Source of the DNA: Desulfitibacter sp. BRH_c19
GTDB lineage: Bacteria; Bacillota; DSM-16504; Desulfitibacterales; Desulfitibacteraceae
Reading direction: 5' to 3'
Assembly: GCA_001515945.1 (NCBI GenBank)
Contig: LOER01000046.1
Location: 1 to 64,000, forward strand
DNA: 64,000 bases
A program made the position numbers and the translations under genes. The notes beneath the pieces are model-generated. The model worked only from the letters and a program-made list of their open reading frames with translations. It did not search any database and was not told where the DNA came from. Shown piece by piece: positions 61,861-64,000 of this stretch. Numbering within the stretch: the stretch's first letter is position 1; every line of letters begins with the position of its first letter.

Positions 61861-63198
61861 TTAGTATTCTATAACATCAATATTTAAAAGCTTTCCTAAT
61901 ACTATAATCTCTTCTCTGACGTCACCATAACCAATAGCAAAATGAGGTTCCCATCCTGCTTGAACTGCACTATTAATAATCTGTGAAGCATTATTATCAG
62001 TCTTAATAACTACTGAAGTTCCTAGGAATTGCTTTGGTTCATCAAGTGCTTCTCCACCCATAAGAAAAATACGGAAGGTTCCATCTTCACTACGACCTAA
62101 GCGCATCACAGTTACTCTTCCAGGTCGTAATCCAAATTCCATTGTAGGACCTATCTTTCTATTTGGATGTACTCCAGCTCTAGCCCCAGTATCTGTTCTA
62201 GCTAAAGAACATGCCCCTGCACCACAGTGCCAAAAGGTTATGGTATTCTTTGTTTCATCTATGGATACTGGATCCCCAAAATAGGAAGAAATGGATGTAA
62301 GCTCCTTTAATATATACATGGAAACTGCACCATATACATCACCTTCACAGGAAGATACAACACCTTTATCTGTTAAACTTGACAAAACACCACAAACTGG
62401 TGCCTCGTATTCAACAAAGAAATCTGGCCAACACCTTGAAGCCAAGACATTTATTCCGTTATCTTCAACAAACCGAGTATAGGCCACCGATAGCCTTGCA
62501 TATCTTTCTATATTTTCATTGGGTATCACTTCAATATTTTTTAATGTATTTTTTAATTCATCAATGTGACCTTGAAATTCTTCTTCTTTTAGAGCCTTAG
62601 CTTTGTTTATTATTTCTCTAGCTTCTATGTTCTCTAATCTAGCACCTATTACTCTTAATATATCTGTGTCAAGAGCATTAGCGAAATAAAAGCCCCCTGG
62701 AGCTGTTCCAACCACTCCAACTGTTATCTCACGTAAGCTATTCTTTAATTTAATAGCACTTACTACTACCTTAATCTTTTTTGCCACCTTTTCCTCACCT
62801 GGTGCACCAAGAATATAATCAAACTTTCTGCCCTGGCCCAAAAAAAGATTTCCTGCAGAAAAAGCACCCGTTAATGAGTTAAGGCGCAACCTGCCACCAT
62901 CTATTACTGGTTCCATTACAGTCCATAATAATATGTGACAATCAAGCCTTCTCACCACTTCTGCTGCAAAGGCTGAATCTGCAAAAGTAGTGTTTTGAAA
63001 GATTACTAAGTCTGGCTTATGAGTGCTTTCAATATATTGACTTAGCACTTCAGGTGACGTAAGCACGTCTTTTGGCATCTGTATATCTGCAAAGATTTCC
63101 TTTAACATATTGCATGATTTTTGAAAAACATCTGAGGCACTTTCCATATGAAAACTAACCCTTCCTATGGGCAAATACGCTACTTTTATTTTAGTCAT
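61861..63198 (-). CDS. L-fucose/L-arabinose isomerase-like protein
   Basis: A 445-residue protein of the fucose/arabinose isomerase fold. Visible parts are VAYLPIGRVSFHMESA at the start, the LLWTVMEPVIDGGRLRLNSL stretch, and the C-terminal catalytic region SSCEGDVYGAVSMYIL with the metal Glu and Asp, then FWHCGAGACSLA and GRVTVMRLG. Isomerases of this group convert aldoses and ketoses, but many members of this subgroup have unknown substrates. It is flanked by a Gfo/Idh-type oxidoreductase gene and the M24-like gene. Confidence 0.8.
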   Translation of the reverse strand: MTKIKVAYLPIGRVSFHMESASDVFQKSCNMLKEIFADIQMPKDVLTSPEVLSQYIESTHKPDLVIFQNTTFADSAFAAEVVRRLDCHILLWTVMEPVIDGGRLRLNSLTGAFSAGNLFLGQGRKFDYILGAPGEEKVAKKIKVVVSAIKLKNSLREITVGVVGTAPGGFYFANALDTDILRVIGARLENIEAREIINKAKALKEEEFQGHIDELKNTLKNIEVIPNENIERYARLSVAYTRFVEDNGINVLASRCWPDFFVEYEAPVCGVLSSLTDKGVVSSCEGDVYGAVSMYILKELTSISSYFGDPVSIDETKNTITFWHCGAGACSLARTDTGARAGVHPNRKIGPTMEFGLRPGRVTVMRLGRSEDGTFRIFLMGGEALDEPKQFLGTSVVIKTDNNASQIINSAVQAGWEPHFAIGYGDVREEIIVLGKLLNIDVIEY

Positions 63199-63287
63199 TT
63201 AAAAACACACTCCGCTTTTTAAATTTGATAAGAGGCAACTTCCTATCACCTTTTAGTCTCATGTTTAAGGTCAAATTTACTTAATTC

Positions 63288-64000
63288 TTACAGTATTTCC
63301 CCACATTCATCTTTCATATAATCATCAATACTGACTACTTTTCCAGTTGCAGCAGAGTGGTTACATGCCAGTACGGCTATTGTAGTTTTAACTGCATCTC
63401 GAATATTTGATTTAATTAAGCTTCTATCATTACTTCTAATGGCTGCGATAAAATCCTCATTTATTTCCCCTGATTTATCTTCAATAGTTTTTACTTCGCC
63501 ACTAGAATATAGCTGAATATGACTTGGAGTAAAACGGCCTAAAAAGTCCTTAGCAATAATATCTAAAGCACAATTTTCAAGTAAACTTTGTTCCTTAATA
63601 CTGTCATATAAAGCTAAAGTACCAGATATATTTCCAACAGTACCGTTCTTAAATGTTAAATTTATTGCATAACCATCCCAGTTATTAAAGTCTTCATCAA
63701 CCCGGCAGTTACATGTATAGCTAGCTTTTACAGTATTAATCTCTCCTGCAAATAATCGTGCTAAATCTATTAAATGAATAAGCTGATCAACTACTGGACC
63801 ACCACCCATATCTTTGTTAGCTATATGACTAATAGGGGGAATAGTCCAATACCAATGCCCATTAATTAAAGCTATAGGTTTATTTGTAAAAATATCTTTC
63901 AGTTTTTTTACTGTATTTTTATATCGAAACATATGTCCAGATGTACATATTATTCCCGAGTCTTCTATGGTCTTTAATACCTCATAGGCCTCTTTAACAG
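63288..64000 (-). CDS. Gfo/Idh/MocA family oxidoreductase (5' end cut by window edge)
   Basis: The frame is open to the right edge, so only the C-terminal 236 or so residues are present. The edge part (EAYEVLKTIEDSGIICTSGHMFRY) matches the end of the Rossmann domain, and the substrate domain has MGGGPVVDQLIHLIDLARLFAG with the HLID catalytic-region histidine. These enzymes oxidise or reduce sugars and inositols with NAD(P). The internal ATG at 63932 is not the start. First visible gene of the operon. Confidence 0.88.
   Translation of the reverse strand, partial: VKEAYEVLKTIEDSGIICTSGHMFRYKNTVKKLKDIFTNKPIALINGHWYWTIPPISHIANKDMGGGPVVDQLIHLIDLARLFAGEINTVKASYTCNCRVDEDFNNWDGYAINLTFKNGTVGNISGTLALYDSIKEQSLLENCALDIIAKDFLGRFTPSHIQLYSSGEVKTIEDKSGEINEDFIAAIRSNDRSLIKSNIRDAVKTTIAVLACNHSAATGKVVSIDDYMKDECGEIL

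Noticed and set aside
1-64000. CRISPR arrays, prophage or intact insertion sequences
   Set aside because: I saw no regularly spaced direct repeats, no phage structural or integrase genes and no transposase ORF; only the non-coding R1 and R2 repeats look mobile.

Overview
The window is a low-GC chromosome segment from an anaerobic, endospore-forming Clostridia-like Firmicute. This rests on three sporulation genes (spoVB, yunB, ytxC), the thrS-infC-rpmI-rplT-trmH-pheS-pheT-zapA gene order with T-box and L20-type leaders, a tungsten aldehyde:ferredoxin oxidoreductase, a PPi-type phosphofructokinase, and strong GGAGG ribosome binding sites. The species cannot be named from the sequence alone.

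Layout. 1-640: the 5' end of a 16S rRNA gene running off the left edge, with its promoter region. 640-31220: mostly housekeeping genes (lipid flippase SpoVB, an F420-ligase-like orphan, the pabA-pabB-pabC folate set, yunB, tyrS, a class A PBP, mutS2, a U32 peptidase, a NIF3-like protein, DNA glycosylase, a PolX-like protein, phenylalanyl- and threonyl-tRNA synthetases, ribosomal proteins, ytxC, tRNA-Val). 31260-38380: a glutamate synthase operon in three pieces that continues into dapF and dapL. 38400-40670: lipA and lpdA. 40930-44950: two glutamine synthetases alternating with two ANTAR-type RNA-binding regulators. 45010-54210: a HEAT protein, a two-component system, small membrane ORFs, a double P-loop ATPase, an IscU-like protein and two unusual chemoreceptors. 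54330-58780: an operon of ferredoxin, aldehyde oxidoreductase, PPi-PFK and a GntR regulator. 58880-59740: a decayed region. 59740-64000: a sugar-related operon (oxidoreductase, isomerase-like protein, M24-like protein, DMT exporter) running off the right edge.

Two systems deserve attention. First, nitrogen assimilation appears to be controlled locally by ANTAR antitermination. Hexaloop hairpins that compete with terminators sit in front of both glnA (42288-42372) and the glutamate synthase operon (38213-38324), and two ANTAR proteins are encoded between the glnA genes. The second glnA has lost the conserved flap glutamate and may be a sensor rather than a plain enzyme.

Second, the window holds three copies of a 300-400 bp hairpin-rich element (here R1: 2270-2620, 30676-31074, 59244-59540). 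Each lies between two GATAAA hexamers, and none encodes a protein. Two copies of a second, about 110-120 bp, element (R2: 3439-3557 and 30572-30680) look like IS200/IS605 right ends or omega-RNA scaffolds. R1 copy A has replaced the last codons of the F420-ligase-like gene. I cannot match R1 to a known RNA or element from memory, and it is the best candidate here for something undescribed.

Several enzymes have lost key residues: PolX (catalytic Asp), the M24-like protein (metal ligands), the IscU-like protein (first Cys) and the second GlnA. These are described one by one below.
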